Below the pieces are notes generated by a model. The model did not search any database. It was given only the letters and a program-made list of their open reading frames with translations, and was not told the origin of the DNA. A program made the translations under genes and the position numbers. A stretch of DNA of 64,000 nucleotides from contig NZ_BMMD01000007.1 of the NCBI RefSeq assembly GCF_014645655.1, forward strand, positions 97,532 through 161,531, written 5' to 3'. This document shows positions 45,539 to 55,060 of this stretch, piece by piece (position 1 is the first letter of the stretch; the number at the start of each line of letters is the position of its first letter). This DNA comes from Agromyces bauzanensis (GTDB lineage Bacteria > Actinomycetota > Actinomycetes > Actinomycetales > Microbacteriaceae).

Positions 45539-46420
45539 ATGAGAAGAGGCAGAGACATGACACGCATGAGAATCGCACTCGCGGCGGCGGCGGCGGCGTC
45601 GGCCCTCGTCCTCGCCGGCTGCGCCGGCGGCGGCGATGGCGCGGAAGAGCCCACCGAGGAAGCCGCCCCCACGTTCGAGGCGGGCACGACCATGGCCGAG
45701 CTCGCCGACGCGGGCTCGATCACGGTCGGCACCAAGTTCGACCAGCCCCTGTTCGGTCTCATCGGCCCGTCGGGCGTGCCCGAGGGCTTCGACGTCGAGA
45801 TCGCGAAGATCATCGCCGGCGAGCTGGGCATCTCGGAAGAGGACATCGAGTGGGTCGAGACCGTGTCGGCCAACCGCGAGCCGTTCATCGAGAACGGCCA
45901 GGTCGATATCGTCGTCGCGACGTACACGATCAACGACACGCGCAAGGAGGTCGTGTCCTTCGCGGGTCCGTACTACATGGCGGGCCAGTCCATCCTCGTG
46001 CTCGCCGACAACGACGACATCGAGAGCGAAGACGACCTCGTCGGCCAGCCCGTGTGCTCGGTGACCGGCTCGACGCCGGCCGCCAAGCTCGCCGAGATCG
46101 GCGCGGAGCCGGTCCTCACCGACACGTACTCCAACTGCCTCGAGCCGCTGCGCAGCGGTCAGGTGGTCGCCGTGTCGACGGACAACGTGATCCTCGCGGG
46201 CCTCGCCGCCCAGAACGAGGGCGAGTTCAAGGTCGTCGGCGAGCCCTTCACCGAGGAGCCGTACGGCATCGGGCTTGCGCTCGAGGACGACGAGTTCCGC
46301 AACTGGATCAACGACGTGCTCGAGGCCGCCTACGAGGACGGTCGCTACGAGGAGGCGTGGAACTCCACGGCCGGTGAGGTCCTGCCGTTCATCGAACCGC
46401 CGGCGGTCGACCGCTACTGA
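45539..46420 (+). CDS. gluB: Glutamate ABC transporter, substrate-binding lipoprotein
   Basis: 293 residues. Lipoprotein signal [17 protein letters not shown], then a Glu-rich linker. A family 3 periplasmic-type binding fold follows: ITVGTKFDQPLFGLIGPSG, GFDVEIAKIIAGEL, FIENGQVDIVVATYTIND and a late GIGLALEDDEFRNWIN. ATG 45539 has GAGGAAA upstream; ATG 45557 is an alternative start. Captures substrate outside the membrane for GluCD. Confidence 0.92.
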   Translation: MRRGRDMTRMRIALAAAAAASALVLAGCAGGGDGAEEPTEEAAPTFEAGTTMAELADAGSITVGTKFDQPLFGLIGPSGVPEGFDVEIAKIIAGELGISEEDIEWVETVSANREPFIENGQVDIVVATYTINDTRKEVVSFAGPYYMAGQSILVLADNDDIESEDDLVGQPVCSVTGSTPAAKLAEIGAEPVLTDTYSNCLEPLRSGQVVAVSTDNVILAGLAAQNEGEFKVVGEPFTEEPYGIGLALEDDEFRNWINDVLEAAYEDGRYEEAWNSTAGEVLPFIEPPAVDRY

Positions 46421-46489
46421 GATCGAGTGCGGCCCGGGCGGAGCGCCCGGGCCGCGCCCGACCACCCCAACCGACCGGAACGGAGGCGT

Positions 46490-47137
46490 GTGGACGCCGT
46501 CATCGAGAACCTGCCGACGTACTGGCGCGGCTTCAGCATGACGCTGCTTCTGCTCGGCGTGAGCGGCATCTCCGCACTCGTGCTCGGCACGATCATCGCC
46601 TCGATGCGCATCTCGCCCGTGGCGTCGCTGCGCGCGTTCGCCACGTTCTACACCGAGCTCGTGCGGAACACGCCGCTGACGCTCGTGCTGTTCTTCTGCG
46701 CGATCGTGCTGCCCTACCTCGGTTCCCGGCTCGACTACGTCACCGCGGCGATGATCGGCCTCTCCGTGTACACCTCGCCGTTCGTCGCCGAGGCCCTCCG
46801 ATCGGGCATCAACGGTGTTCCCGTGGGCCAGGCGGAAGCCGCTCGAAGCGTGGGGTTCGGCTTCGGCCAGACCGTCGGACTGATCGTGATGCCGCAGGCG
46901 TTCCGAATGACCATCCCACCGCTCATCAACGTCTTCATCGCCCTCACGAAGAACACCTCGGTCGCGGGCGGCTTCTTCGTCTTCGAGCTCTTCGCCGCGG
47001 CGCGCGAACTCGCGAACGCGAACGGCGACGCGGTCATCGCGATCCTCCTGGGCGCCGCGACGCTCTACCTCGTGATCACGGTGCCACTCGGCATCCTCGC
47101 GGGCCAACTCGAACGCACGTGGATGGTGCACCAATGA
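46490..47137 (+). CDS. gluC: Glutamate ABC transporter, permease
   Basis: 215 residues from GTG 46490 with GGAACGGAGG upstream. HisM-type permease: about five membrane helices (LLLLGVSGISALVLGTIIAS first). The cytoplasmic EAA loop reads GQAEAARSVGFGFGQT then IVMPQAFRMTIPPLIN and docks on GluA. The stop overlaps the gluD start as ATGA. Confidence 0.92.
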   Translation: MDAVIENLPTYWRGFSMTLLLLGVSGISALVLGTIIASMRISPVASLRAFATFYTELVRNTPLTLVLFFCAIVLPYLGSRLDYVTAAMIGLSVYTSPFVAEALRSGINGVPVGQAEAARSVGFGFGQTVGLIVMPQAFRMTIPPLINVFIALTKNTSVAGGFFVFELFAAARELANANGDAVIAILLGAATLYLVITVPLGILAGQLERTWMVHQ

Positions 47138-48078
47138 GCGGCGCAAGTGTTCTCTTCGATGCGCCCGGTCCGAAGGCGCGTCGACGCTCACTCATCTCCT
47201 CGATCGTCTCCGGCGTCCTGATCCTCGCCGGACTCGGCTGGATCGCGCTCACGCTCGCCGCACCCCGTGAAAGCGGTGGCATCACGCTTCCCGGCTACTT
47301 CGACCCGAGCAGGTGGGATGTCTTCGCCGACCCCGAGGTCTGGGAGCGCATCATCTTCGTCGGTGTCGTCGGAACGCTCTCGGCAGCGCTCACGGCATCC
47401 GTGTTCGCGGTCGTCCTCGGCGTGATCCTGTCGCTCCTCCGGAGTTCCGATGTCGCCTGGATCCGGGTGCCGACGGCAGTCGTGCTCGAGTTCGTCCGCG
47501 GCATGCCGGTGCTGCTCATGATGCTGTTCATCCTGCTCGTCCTGAACACGGGTGCGTTCTGGGCGGTCGTCGCCGCGCTCACGCTCTACAACGGCGCGCT
47601 CATCGGGGAGGCGCTTCGCGCCGGTCTCGCGTCCCTTCCCCGTGGCCAGCGCGAGGCGGGACTCAGTCTCGGCATGCGGCCGTTGCAGTCGAAGATGCTC
47701 GTGGAGTTCCCGCAGGCGTTCCGGCAGATGCTCCCGATCATCGTCGCCCAGCTCGTCGTGCTGTTGAAGGACACCTCGCTCGGCTACATCGTGGGCTACA
47801 CCGAGCTGCTGCGGGTGAACATGAACCAGCTTGCGACGTTCTATGGCAATCGCTACCTGTTCTCGTTCTTCGTCGTCACCCTGGTGCTCTATCTCATCAT
47901 GAACCTCTCGCTGTCGTGGTTCGCGCGGTGGCTGTCAAGGCGCACGGCGTCGAGGTCGAGCGGTATGCGTCTCCCGCCCGACGACGCGACGCAGGCGATC
48001 CTCGTGGCGCAGGCGACCGCGGCGGCGCAGCAGTCTGACGCGACCGGCGGGGACCCACGACCGTCACCGAGGTCGTGA
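47134..48078 (+). CDS. gluD: Glutamate ABC transporter, permease
   Basis: 314 residues from ATG 47134. Second permease half, with an extra N-terminal helix (IVSGVLILAGLGWIALTLA) and an extracytoplasmic loop before the core. EAA loop LPRGQREAGLSLGMRPLQSK then EFPQAFRQMLPIIV. A C-terminal cytoplasmic tail of about 45 residues is Arg- then Ala/Gln-rich, typical of actinobacterial GluD. Confidence 0.92.
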   Translation: MSGASVLFDAPGPKARRRSLISSIVSGVLILAGLGWIALTLAAPRESGGITLPGYFDPSRWDVFADPEVWERIIFVGVVGTLSAALTASVFAVVLGVILSLLRSSDVAWIRVPTAVVLEFVRGMPVLLMMLFILLVLNTGAFWAVVAALTLYNGALIGEALRAGLASLPRGQREAGLSLGMRPLQSKMLVEFPQAFRQMLPIIVAQLVVLLKDTSLGYIVGYTELLRVNMNQLATFYGNRYLFSFFVVTLVLYLIMNLSLSWFARWLSRRTASRSSGMRLPPDDATQAILVAQATAAAQQSDATGGDPRPSPRS

Positions 48079-48109
48079 GGCGGGCACGAAGCCACCCGTC
48101 GCGCACCGG

Positions 48110-48115
48110 TAGACT
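48110..48115 (+). promoter_or_regulatory. -10 element of pheS
   Basis: TAGACT, 8 nt before the GTG start of pheS; no T-box or other leader fits in between. Confidence 0.45.
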
Positions 48116-48123
48116 CGTCTCTC

Positions 48124-49164
48124 GTGTCCGAGCCCCTCGAAATCACCGAGCACGCCGTCGCAGCGGCCGTCGACGCCGCCCTCGCGGCGATCGCGTCGGC
48201 CGCCGACTCCGCGGCACTGAAGACCGTCCGCACCGAGCACACGGGCGAGAAGTCGACCCTCGCGCAGCTCAACGCACAACTCCGCAACGTACCGAGCGAC
48301 CAGAAGGCCGCACTCGGCAAGCTCGTCGGCGGCGCCCGCGGCCGGGTCAACCAGGCCTTCGCCGCGCGTGAGGCCGAGATCGGTGAGGCCGAGGCGGCCG
48401 CACAGCTCGAGGCGGAGACGGTGGATGTCACGGCGTTGCCGTCGCGGTACCGGGCCGGCTCGCGGCATCCGCTCACCCTCCTGCAAGACCGGGTGTGCGA
48501 CGTGTTCACCGGCATGGGCTGGGAGATCGCCGAGGGCCCAGAGGTCGAGAGCGAGTGGTTCAACTTCGACGCGCTCAACTTCGACGCCGACCACCCGGCA
48601 CGCGCGATGCAGGACACCTTCTTCGTCGACCCACCCGAGTCGCACCTCGTGCTGCGCACGCACACGAGCCCGGTGCAGATCCGCTCGATGCTCGAGCGCG
48701 ACCTGCCGCTCTACGTGCTCGCGCCGGGCCGCGTGTACCGCACCGACGAGTTCGATGCGACGCACCTGCCCGTGTTCATGCAGTTCGAGGGCGTCGCCGT
48801 CGACAAGGGCCTCACCATGGCCCACCTCAAGGGCACCCTCGACCACTTCGTGAAGTCGATCTTCGGCGACGAGGCGAAGATCCGTCTGCGCCCGAGCTTC
48901 TTCCCGTTCACCGAGCCGAGCGCCGAGCTCGACTTCTGGCACCCGACCTTCAAGGGCGGCGCGCGCTGGATCGAGTGGGGCGGCTGCGGCATGATTCACC
49001 CGAACGTGCTGAAGGCCGCGGGCATCGACCCCGAGGTGTACACGGGCTTCGCGTTCGGCATGGGGATCGAGCGCGGGCTCATGCTCCGCAACGACGTGCA
49101 GGACATGCGCGAGATGGTCGAGGGAGACATCCGCTTCTCCCAGCAGTTCGGAATGGTGGTCTGA
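48124..49164 (+). CDS. pheS: Phenylalanine-tRNA ligase alpha subunit
   Basis: 346 residues, class II synthetase core. N-terminal coiled coil (about 1-95), then HPLTLLQDRVCDVFTGMGWE, motif 2 region VLAPGRVYRTDEFDATHLPVF, and motif 3 FAFGMGIERGLMLR. GTG start. Forms an alpha2-beta2 enzyme with PheT, whose ATG lies 3 nt after the stop. Confidence 0.97.
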   Translation: MSEPLEITEHAVAAAVDAALAAIASAADSAALKTVRTEHTGEKSTLAQLNAQLRNVPSDQKAALGKLVGGARGRVNQAFAAREAEIGEAEAAAQLEAETVDVTALPSRYRAGSRHPLTLLQDRVCDVFTGMGWEIAEGPEVESEWFNFDALNFDADHPARAMQDTFFVDPPESHLVLRTHTSPVQIRSMLERDLPLYVLAPGRVYRTDEFDATHLPVFMQFEGVAVDKGLTMAHLKGTLDHFVKSIFGDEAKIRLRPSFFPFTEPSAELDFWHPTFKGGARWIEWGGCGMIHPNVLKAAGIDPEVYTGFAFGMGIERGLMLRNDVQDMREMVEGDIRFSQQFGMVV

Positions 49165-49167
49165 CCC

Positions 49168-51693
49168 ATGCGAGTGCCGCTCAGCTGGCTCGCCGAATAC
49201 GTCGAACTCGTGCCCGGCACGACCCCCGAGGAGGTGCACGCCGCGCTCGTCGAGGTGGGCCTCGAAGAGGAGGACGTGCACACGTTCGAGGTGCAGGGAG
49301 CCATCGTCGTGGGCGAGGTGCTCGAGTTCGTCGAGGAGCCCCAGTCCAACGGCAAGACCATCCGCTGGTGCCAGGTGCGGGTCGCCCCCGAGGGTGAGAC
49401 CGCGGCCGACGGCGGCGACGCCGTGCACGGCATCGTGTGCGGGGCGCGCAACTTCTTCCCGGGTGACAAGGTCGTCGTGACGCTGCCCGGTGCCGTGCTT
49501 CCGGGGCCCTTCCCGATCGCGGCGCGCAAGACCTACGGGCACGTCTCCGACGGCATGATCGCCTCGGCGCGCGAGCTCGGCCTCGGCGACGACCACGAGG
49601 GCATCCTGCGCCTCGCGACCCTCGGCATCGACGCGCCCGTCGGCACCGACGCCATCAAGCTGCTCGGGCTCGACGACGCCGCAGTCGAGATCAACGTCAC
49701 GCCCGACCGCGGATACGCGTTCTCGATCCGCGGCGTCGCGCGCGAGTACGCCCACGCCACGGGTGCACGGTTCCGCGACCCGGTCGAGCAGATGAGTCCC
49801 GCGGAGGTGTCGGGCGACGCGTTCCCCGTCGAGATCCGCGACGAGGCGCCCATCCGCGGCCGCGTCGGCTCGACGGTGTACGCCACGCGCATCGTGCGTG
49901 ACGTCGATCCCAAGCAGCCCACCCCGCCGTGGATGGTCGCACGGCTGAAGCTCGCCGGCATCCGCTCGATCTCGGTGCTCGTCGACATCACGAACTACGT
50001 CATGCTCGAACTCGGCCAGCCGATCCACGGCTACGACCTCGACCGACTGCGCGGCGGCATCGTGGTGCGTCGCGCGACGCCCGGCGAGACGATGACGACG
50101 CTCGACGGCAAGGTGCGCACGCTCCACCCCGAGGACCTCCTGATCACCGACGACCGCGGGCCGATCGGCCTGGCCGGCGTCATGGGCGGCGCCGACACCG
50201 AGATGTCGGATGCCACGACGAACGTGCTCATCGAGGCCGCGAACTTCGACCCGGTCTCGATCGCGCGCACGGCACGCCGGCACAAGCTCCCGAGCGAGGC
50301 GTCGAAGCGCTACGAGCGCGGCGTCGACCCGCAGATCGCCGCGGCCGCCGCGACCCGCGTCGCGCAGCTCATGGTCGACCTCGCGGGCGGCACGGCCGAC
50401 ATGGGCGGCTCGCTCATCCACGAGGCTCCCGTGCGCGAGGCGATCGAGCTCCCGACCGGCTACGTGTCGGGGCTGATCGGGGTCGAGTACACCGACGACG
50501 AGGTGCACGACGCCCTCGCCGAGATCGGTGGCACGATCACGGTCACCGACACGGGCTTCGAGGTAGTGCCGCCGTCGTGGCGTCCCGACCTCACGGGCAG
50601 GGCCGATCTCGCCGAGGAGGTGGCCCGCATCGCCGGGTACCACCGCATCCCGTCGGTGCTGCCCGTCGCCCCTCCCGGTCGCGGCCTCACGCGCTCGCAG
50701 CGCGTGCGTCGTCGCGTCGCCGACACCCTCGCCGCGGCCGGCGCCACCGAGGTGCTCTCGTTCCCGTTCGCGACCGAGGCCGAGAACGGCCGGTACGGCA
50801 GCGTCGACGGCGAGCCCGTGGCATCCGTGCGCCTCGCGAACGCGCTTGACGCGAGCACCGCGCTCATGCGGCGCTCGCTGCTGCCGGGTCTCATCGGCGC
50901 CGCCCAGCGGAACCGGTCACGTGGCCTCAACGACCTGTCGCTCTTCGAGGTCGGGATCGTGTTCCTTCCCGAGCCGGGTCGTACCTATGGCACGCCCGGG
51001 CTGCCGATCGGCGACGCGAAGCCGTCCGACGACGAGCTCGCCGAGCTGCAGGCGGGGATTCCGCCGCAGCCGCGCCACGTGGGCGTGCTGCTGGTCGGCG
51101 ACGTCCTCACGAAACAGCCGGGCCAGGCCGCCGTGCCGGCCGGCATCGTCGACGCGCTGGACGCCGTGCGGCAGATCGGGCTCGCGACGGGCGCCGAATT
51201 CGAGTTCGCGCAGGGTTCGCACCGGGCCCTGCACCCCGGTCGCACCGCCGAGCTGCGGGTCGAGGGTCGCACCGTCGGGTATGCCGGCGAGCTGCTTCCC
51301 GCACTCGCGGAGGAGGCCGACCTGCCGCGCGTGGTGGCGGTCGTCGAACTCGACCTGGACGCCGTCATCGAGCTCACCGATCCCGCCCTCGAAGCGCGTG
51401 CGATCGGCACGTATCCGGCCGCGACGCAGGATCTCTCGCTCGTCGTCGATCGAGCCGTGCCGGCCGCGGCCGTCGCCGCCGTCGTGCGCGACGGCGCGGG
51501 TGCACTCCTGGAGGACCTGCACCTCGTCGACGACTACCGAGGGCAGGGCGTCCCTGAGGGATCGAAGAGCCTGACGTTCGCGCTCCGGTTCCGCGCGGCG
51601 GACCGCACGCTGACCGCCGCCGAGGCCAGCGAGGCGAAGCTCGCCGGCGCGGCCGTCGCGGCCGAGCGGTACGGCGCGAGGATCCGCGAGTAG
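49168..51693 (+). CDS. pheT: Phenylalanine-tRNA ligase beta subunit
   Basis: 841 residues, full length: N-terminal MRVPLSWLAEYVELVPGTT, tRNA-binding OB fold (about 40-160), B3/B4 editing domain with the RHKLPSEASKRYERGVDP segment, B5 domain and catalytic-like core, and the C-terminal anticodon-binding domain ending with FRAADRTLTAAEA. The family's editing function (removing Tyr-tRNA-Phe) should be present. Confidence 0.97.
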   Translation: MRVPLSWLAEYVELVPGTTPEEVHAALVEVGLEEEDVHTFEVQGAIVVGEVLEFVEEPQSNGKTIRWCQVRVAPEGETAADGGDAVHGIVCGARNFFPGDKVVVTLPGAVLPGPFPIAARKTYGHVSDGMIASARELGLGDDHEGILRLATLGIDAPVGTDAIKLLGLDDAAVEINVTPDRGYAFSIRGVAREYAHATGARFRDPVEQMSPAEVSGDAFPVEIRDEAPIRGRVGSTVYATRIVRDVDPKQPTPPWMVARLKLAGIRSISVLVDITNYVMLELGQPIHGYDLDRLRGGIVVRRATPGETMTTLDGKVRTLHPEDLLITDDRGPIGLAGVMGGADTEMSDATTNVLIEAANFDPVSIARTARRHKLPSEASKRYERGVDPQIAAAAATRVAQLMVDLAGGTADMGGSLIHEAPVREAIELPTGYVSGLIGVEYTDDEVHDALAEIGGTITVTDTGFEVVPPSWRPDLTGRADLAEEVARIAGYHRIPSVLPVAPPGRGLTRSQRVRRRVADTLAAAGATEVLSFPFATEAENGRYGSVDGEPVASVRLANALDASTALMRRSLLPGLIGAAQRNRSRGLNDLSLFEVGIVFLPEPGRTYGTPGLPIGDAKPSDDELAELQAGIPPQPRHVGVLLVGDVLTKQPGQAAVPAGIVDALDAVRQIGLATGAEFEFAQGSHRALHPGRTAELRVEGRTVGYAGELLPALAEEADLPRVVAVVELDLDAVIELTDPALEARAIGTYPAATQDLSLVVDRAVPAAAVAAVVRDGAGALLEDLHLVDDYRGQGVPEGSKSLTFALRFRAADRTLTAAEASEAKLAGAAVAAERYGARIRE

Positions 51694-51761
51694 CGGGCGG
51701 GCCGAGCCCTCCAGAACGGGTTGCGCAGCGGCGTGGACTCGGTGACCGGCGGCCGTCGATT

Positions 51762-51789
51762 TTGCCGCTGCGCACCGGCTCGATATGGT
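51762..51789 (+). promoter_or_regulatory. Promoter of the Arg-rich leader ORF
   Basis: TTGCCG (51762-51767), a 16-nt spacer and TATGGT (51784-51789), then 7 nt to ATG 51797: a good promoter giving a leaderless message. Confidence 0.6.
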
Positions 51790-51796
51790 CGTTGGC

Positions 51797-51904
51797 ATGT
51801 CCATCGTCCGGTTCGCCGCCTCCGCACGCATCACGCGTGTCGTCGAGCTCGGCAACCGACGTCGTGGCGCTCGCCGAATCTCGGCGACCCCTGCTGCGGC
51901 CTAG
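51797..51904 (+). CDS. Putative arginine leader peptide upstream of argC
   Basis: 35 codons. Eight of the 35 residues are Arg, five of them within codons 21-27 (RRRGARR). Those codons are CGA, CGT, CGT, CGC, CGA, poor choices for a genome that prefers CGC/CGG. It has its own promoter 7 nt upstream and ends at 51904, 60 nt before argC. Size, Arg content, codon use and the hairpins that follow fit a ribosome-mediated attenuation leader, as in trp, leu or his leaders. No family match is claimed; the peptide itself probably has no function. Confidence 0.6.
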   Translation: MSIVRFAASARITRVVELGNRRRGARRISATPAAA

Positions 51905-51940
51905 TCGGGCCGGTGCGGGCGTCGCCGGAACGTCGCCCGA
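51882..51940 (+). promoter_or_regulatory. Mutually exclusive RNA hairpins after the Arg leader
   Basis: CGGCGAC (51882-51888, inside the leader's last codons) can pair with GTCGCCG (51921-51927). Alternatively CGGGCG (51916-51921) pairs with CGCCCG (51934-51939), and TCGGGC (51905-51910) pairs with GCCCGA (51935-51940). The first pairing excludes the CGGGCG/CGCCCG hairpin. No U-run follows, so termination is uncertain. Confidence 0.45.
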
Positions 51941-51952
51941 CCGCTCAGACCC

Positions 51953-51958
51953 TAAGGT
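51953..51958 (+). promoter_or_regulatory. -10 element of argC
   Basis: TAAGGT, 6 nt before the argC ATG. argC may therefore also be transcribed from its own leaderless promoter, separate from the leader ORF. Confidence 0.4.
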
Positions 51959-51964
51959 GGATCC

Positions 51965-53008
51965 ATGACGTACTCCGTCGCCGTTTCCGGCGCGTCCGGC
52001 TATGCCGGGGGAGAGATCCTGCGCCTGCTCGCCGATCATCCCGACTTCGATGTCCGCACCGTCACCGCGCACCAGAACGCCGGACAGCCGCTCGTCGCCG
52101 TGCAGCCGCACCTGCGCACCTACACGCACCTCACGCTTCAGGAGACCTCCGCCGCGACGCTCGCCGACCATGACGTGGTGTTCCTCGCCCTCCCGCACGG
52201 GGCATCCGGTGCCATTGCCGCCGAACTCGCCGATGACACGCTCGTCATCGACTGCGGCGCCGACCACCGCCTCGAACGCGCCGCCGACTGGGCCACGTTC
52301 TACGGCGGCGAGCACCACGGCGCGTGGAGCTACGGCGTACCCGAGCTACCGCGCCTCACGGGCACGCAACGCGATCGCCTCACCGGCGCACGTCGCATCG
52401 CGGCGCCCGGCTGCAACGCCTCCACCGTCGCGCTGTCGCTCGCGCCCGGCATCCGGGCGGGCGTCATCGAGAGCCGCGACCTCGTCACGGTGCTCGCGGT
52501 CGGCCCGTCTGGCGCGGGCAAGAGCCTGAAGGCGCACCTGCTCGGCAGCGAGATCCTGGGCTCGGCGAACCCCTATTCGGTGGGCGGCGTGCACCGGCAC
52601 ATCCCCGAGATCACGCAGGCCCTGCGGTGGGCCGGGGCCGCCGATCCGACGATCTCGTTCACGCCGGTCATCGTACCGATGTCGCGGGGCATCCTGGCGA
52701 CGTCGACCGCTCGCATCGTGCCGGGCACTGAGGTCGCAGCCGTACGTGCGGCCTGGGAGGACGCCTATGCGGGGGAGCGGTTCGTGCAGCTCCTTCCCGC
52801 CGGCCAGTTCCCCCGGACGGCCGACGTACTGGGCGCGAACACGGCACTCATGGGCCTCGCGGTCGACGAGGACGCCGGCCGCGTCGTCGTGGTCACGGCC
52901 GTCGACAACCTCGTGAAGGGCACCGCGGGTGCCGCCATCCAGTCCGCCAACATCGCGCTCGGGCTCGCCGAGTCGACCGGGCTCCCCGTGAACGGAGTCG
53001 CACCGTGA
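51965..53008 (+). CDS. argC: N-acetyl-gamma-glutamyl-phosphate reductase
   Basis: Third step of arginine synthesis, NADPH-dependent. 347 residues. Dinucleotide fold [18 protein letters not shown], catalytic Cys in [13 protein letters not shown], and the substrate segment [12 protein letters not shown]. The stop overlaps the argJ start as GTGA. First enzyme gene of argCJBDFH. Confidence 0.96.
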   Translation: MTYSVAVSGASGYAGGEILRLLADHPDFDVRTVTAHQNAGQPLVAVQPHLRTYTHLTLQETSAATLADHDVVFLALPHGASGAIAAELADDTLVIDCGADHRLERAADWATFYGGEHHGAWSYGVPELPRLTGTQRDRLTGARRIAAPGCNASTVALSLAPGIRAGVIESRDLVTVLAVGPSGAGKSLKAHLLGSEILGSANPYSVGGVHRHIPEITQALRWAGAADPTISFTPVIVPMSRGILATSTARIVPGTEVAAVRAAWEDAYAGERFVQLLPAGQFPRTADVLGANTALMGLAVDEDAGRVVVVTAVDNLVKGTAGAAIQSANIALGLAESTGLPVNGVAP

Positions 53009-54156
53009 CCGTCACGCTCCCCGCCGGATTCGAGGCCGCAGGCATCGCCGCGGGCCTCAAGCGCTCGGGCGCGCTCGACCTCGCCGTCGTGGTGAACCGC
53101 GGCCCATCGCATGCCGCCGCGGCCGTGTTCACCTCCAACCGGGCGAAGGCGAACCCGGTGATCTGGTCGCAGCAGGTCATCCAGGATGGAGTGGCCTCGG
53201 CGATCGTGCTCAACTCGGGCGGCGCGAACTGCTTCACGGGGCCTGAGGGCTTCCAGGTCACGCACCGCACCGCTGAGGCGGCCGCGTCGGCGCTCGGCGT
53301 CTCGGCCGGCGACGTGCTCGTGTGCTCCACGGGCCTCATCGGCGAGCAGCTCGACGGCGAGGTCGTCGAGGAAGGCGTGCTCTCGGCGGTCGACCGGCTC
53401 GGGGCCGACGGCGGCGAGGACGCCGCGCGGGCCATCATGACGACCGACACCACGCCGAAGACAGCGGTGGTGCAGGTCGACGGATGGCGCATCGGCGGCA
53501 TGGCGAAGGGCGCGGGCATGCTCGCGCCCGGCCTCGCGACGATGCTCGTGGTGCTCACGACCGATGCCGACCTGCCCGCGGCGGAACTCGATGCGGCGCT
53601 CCGGCAGGCGACGCGCGTCACGTTCGACCGGCTCGATTCCGACGGCTGCATGTCGACCAACGACCAGGTCACGCTCATGGCGTCGGGCGCATCGGGCGTG
53701 GTGCCCGACGCCGCGACCTTCACCGAGGCGCTCACGACCGCCTGCCGCGACCTCGCGCTGCAACTGCAGGCCGACGCCGAGGGCGCGAGCCACGACATCG
53801 CCATCGAGGTGGTCGGAGCCGTCAGCGAGGACGACGCCGTCGAGGTGGCGCGCTCGGTCGCCCGGAACAACCTCTTCAAGGCCGCGATCTTCGGTAACGA
53901 CCCCAACTGGGGGCGCGTGCTCGCCGCGATCGGCACCACCAAGGCGCCGTTCGACCCCTACCTCGTCGACGTGTCGATGAACGGGGTGCGCGTGTGCCAC
54001 GCGGGCCGGCCCGACCAGCCGCGCGAGCTCGTCGACCTCGCGCCACGGGCCACGCACGTGCTCATCGAGCTGCACGCCGGCGAGGCATCCGCCACCATCT
54101 GGACCAACGACCTCACGCACGACTACGTGCACGAGAACAGCGCCTACGCGAGCTGA
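53005..54156 (+). CDS. argJ: Glutamate N-acetyltransferase / amino-acid acetyltransferase
   Basis: Recycles the acetyl group from N-acetylornithine to glutamate. 383 residues from GTG. The self-cleavage site Ala-Thr is in [12 protein letters not shown], with Thr179 as the new N-terminal nucleophile of the beta chain. [15 protein letters not shown] and [10 protein letters not shown] are family motifs. With ArgJ present the pathway is cyclic; whether it also uses acetyl-CoA is not decidable here. Confidence 0.96.
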   Translation: MTVTLPAGFEAAGIAAGLKRSGALDLAVVVNRGPSHAAAAVFTSNRAKANPVIWSQQVIQDGVASAIVLNSGGANCFTGPEGFQVTHRTAEAAASALGVSAGDVLVCSTGLIGEQLDGEVVEEGVLSAVDRLGADGGEDAARAIMTTDTTPKTAVVQVDGWRIGGMAKGAGMLAPGLATMLVVLTTDADLPAAELDAALRQATRVTFDRLDSDGCMSTNDQVTLMASGASGVVPDAATFTEALTTACRDLALQLQADAEGASHDIAIEVVGAVSEDDAVEVARSVARNNLFKAAIFGNDPNWGRVLAAIGTTKAPFDPYLVDVSMNGVRVCHAGRPDQPRELVDLAPRATHVLIELHAGEASATIWTNDLTHDYVHENSAYAS

Positions 54157-54157
54157 G

Positions 54158-55060
54158 ATGACGAACCCTTCGACCAGATCAGGGACCGAGGATGCCGCGG
54201 CCAAGGCGCAGGTGCTCATCGACTCCCTGCCCTGGCTGAAGCGCTTCCACGGCGAGACGATCGTGGTGAAGTTCGGCGGCAACGCCATGGTGAGCGCCGA
54301 GTTGCAGCGCGCGTTCGCCGAGGACATGGTCTACCTGCGCTACGCGGGCATCAAGCCCGTCGTGGTGCACGGCGGCGGCCCGCAGATCTCGGCGATGCTC
54401 GCGCGGCTCGGCATCGAGAGCGAGTTCCTGGGCGGCTATCGCGTGACGACGCCCGAGACCATGGACGTCGTGCGCATGGTGCTGTCGGGTCAGGTGAGCC
54501 GGGAGCTGGTCTCGCTCATCAACCGGCACGGACCGCTCGCGTCGGGCGTGTCGGGTGAGGATGCCGGCCTGTTCAGGGGTCGGCGGCGCGGTGCGCTCGT
54601 CGACGGCGACGAGGTCGACCTCGGGCTCGTCGGCGACGTCGTCGCGGTCGATCCCGCCGCCGTGCTCGCCGAGCTCGACGCCGGACGCATCCCCGTGGTC
54701 TCCTCGATCGCGCCCGATGCGGACGCGCCGGGCCAGTCGCTCAATGTCAACGCCGACTCCGCGGCCGCGGCCCTCGCGATCGCGCTCGGCGCCGCCAAGC
54801 TGGTGATCCTCACGGATGTCGCGGGGCTCTATCGCGACTGGCCGAATCGCGACTCGCTCGTCTCGGTCATCGACGTGCGCGAGCTCATCGAGCTGCTGCC
54901 GCACCTCGAGTCGGGCATGATCCCGAAGATGACGGCGTGCCTCGAGGCCGTGGAGGGCGGCGTCGCCAAGGCCGCCATCATCGACGGCCGGATCCCGCAC
55001 TCCATCCTCCTCGAGGTGTTCACGCAATCGGGCATCGGAACGGAGGTCGTCCCCGTATGA
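54158..55060 (+). CDS. argB: Acetylglutamate kinase
   Basis: 300 residues. Amino acid kinase fold: [56 protein letters not shown], and [20 protein letters not shown]. The N-terminal extension (about residues 1-25) is of the kind found in arginine-inhibited kinases, so feedback inhibition is likely. The stop overlaps the argD start. Confidence 0.97.
   Translation: MTNPSTRSGTEDAAAKAQVLIDSLPWLKRFHGETIVVKFGGNAMVSAELQRAFAEDMVYLRYAGIKPVVVHGGGPQISAMLARLGIESEFLGGYRVTTPETMDVVRMVLSGQVSRELVSLINRHGPLASGVSGEDAGLFRGRRRGALVDGDEVDLGLVGDVVAVDPAAVLAELDAGRIPVVSSIAPDADAPGQSLNVNADSAAAALAIALGAAKLVILTDVAGLYRDWPNRDSLVSVIDVRELIELLPHLESGMIPKMTACLEAVEGGVAKAAIIDGRIPHSILLEVFTQSGIGTEVVPV

Noticed and set aside
48079..48123. 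T-box or leader-peptide control of pheST
   Set aside because: The gap is 45 nt and the -10 lies 8 nt before the start codon, leaving no room.
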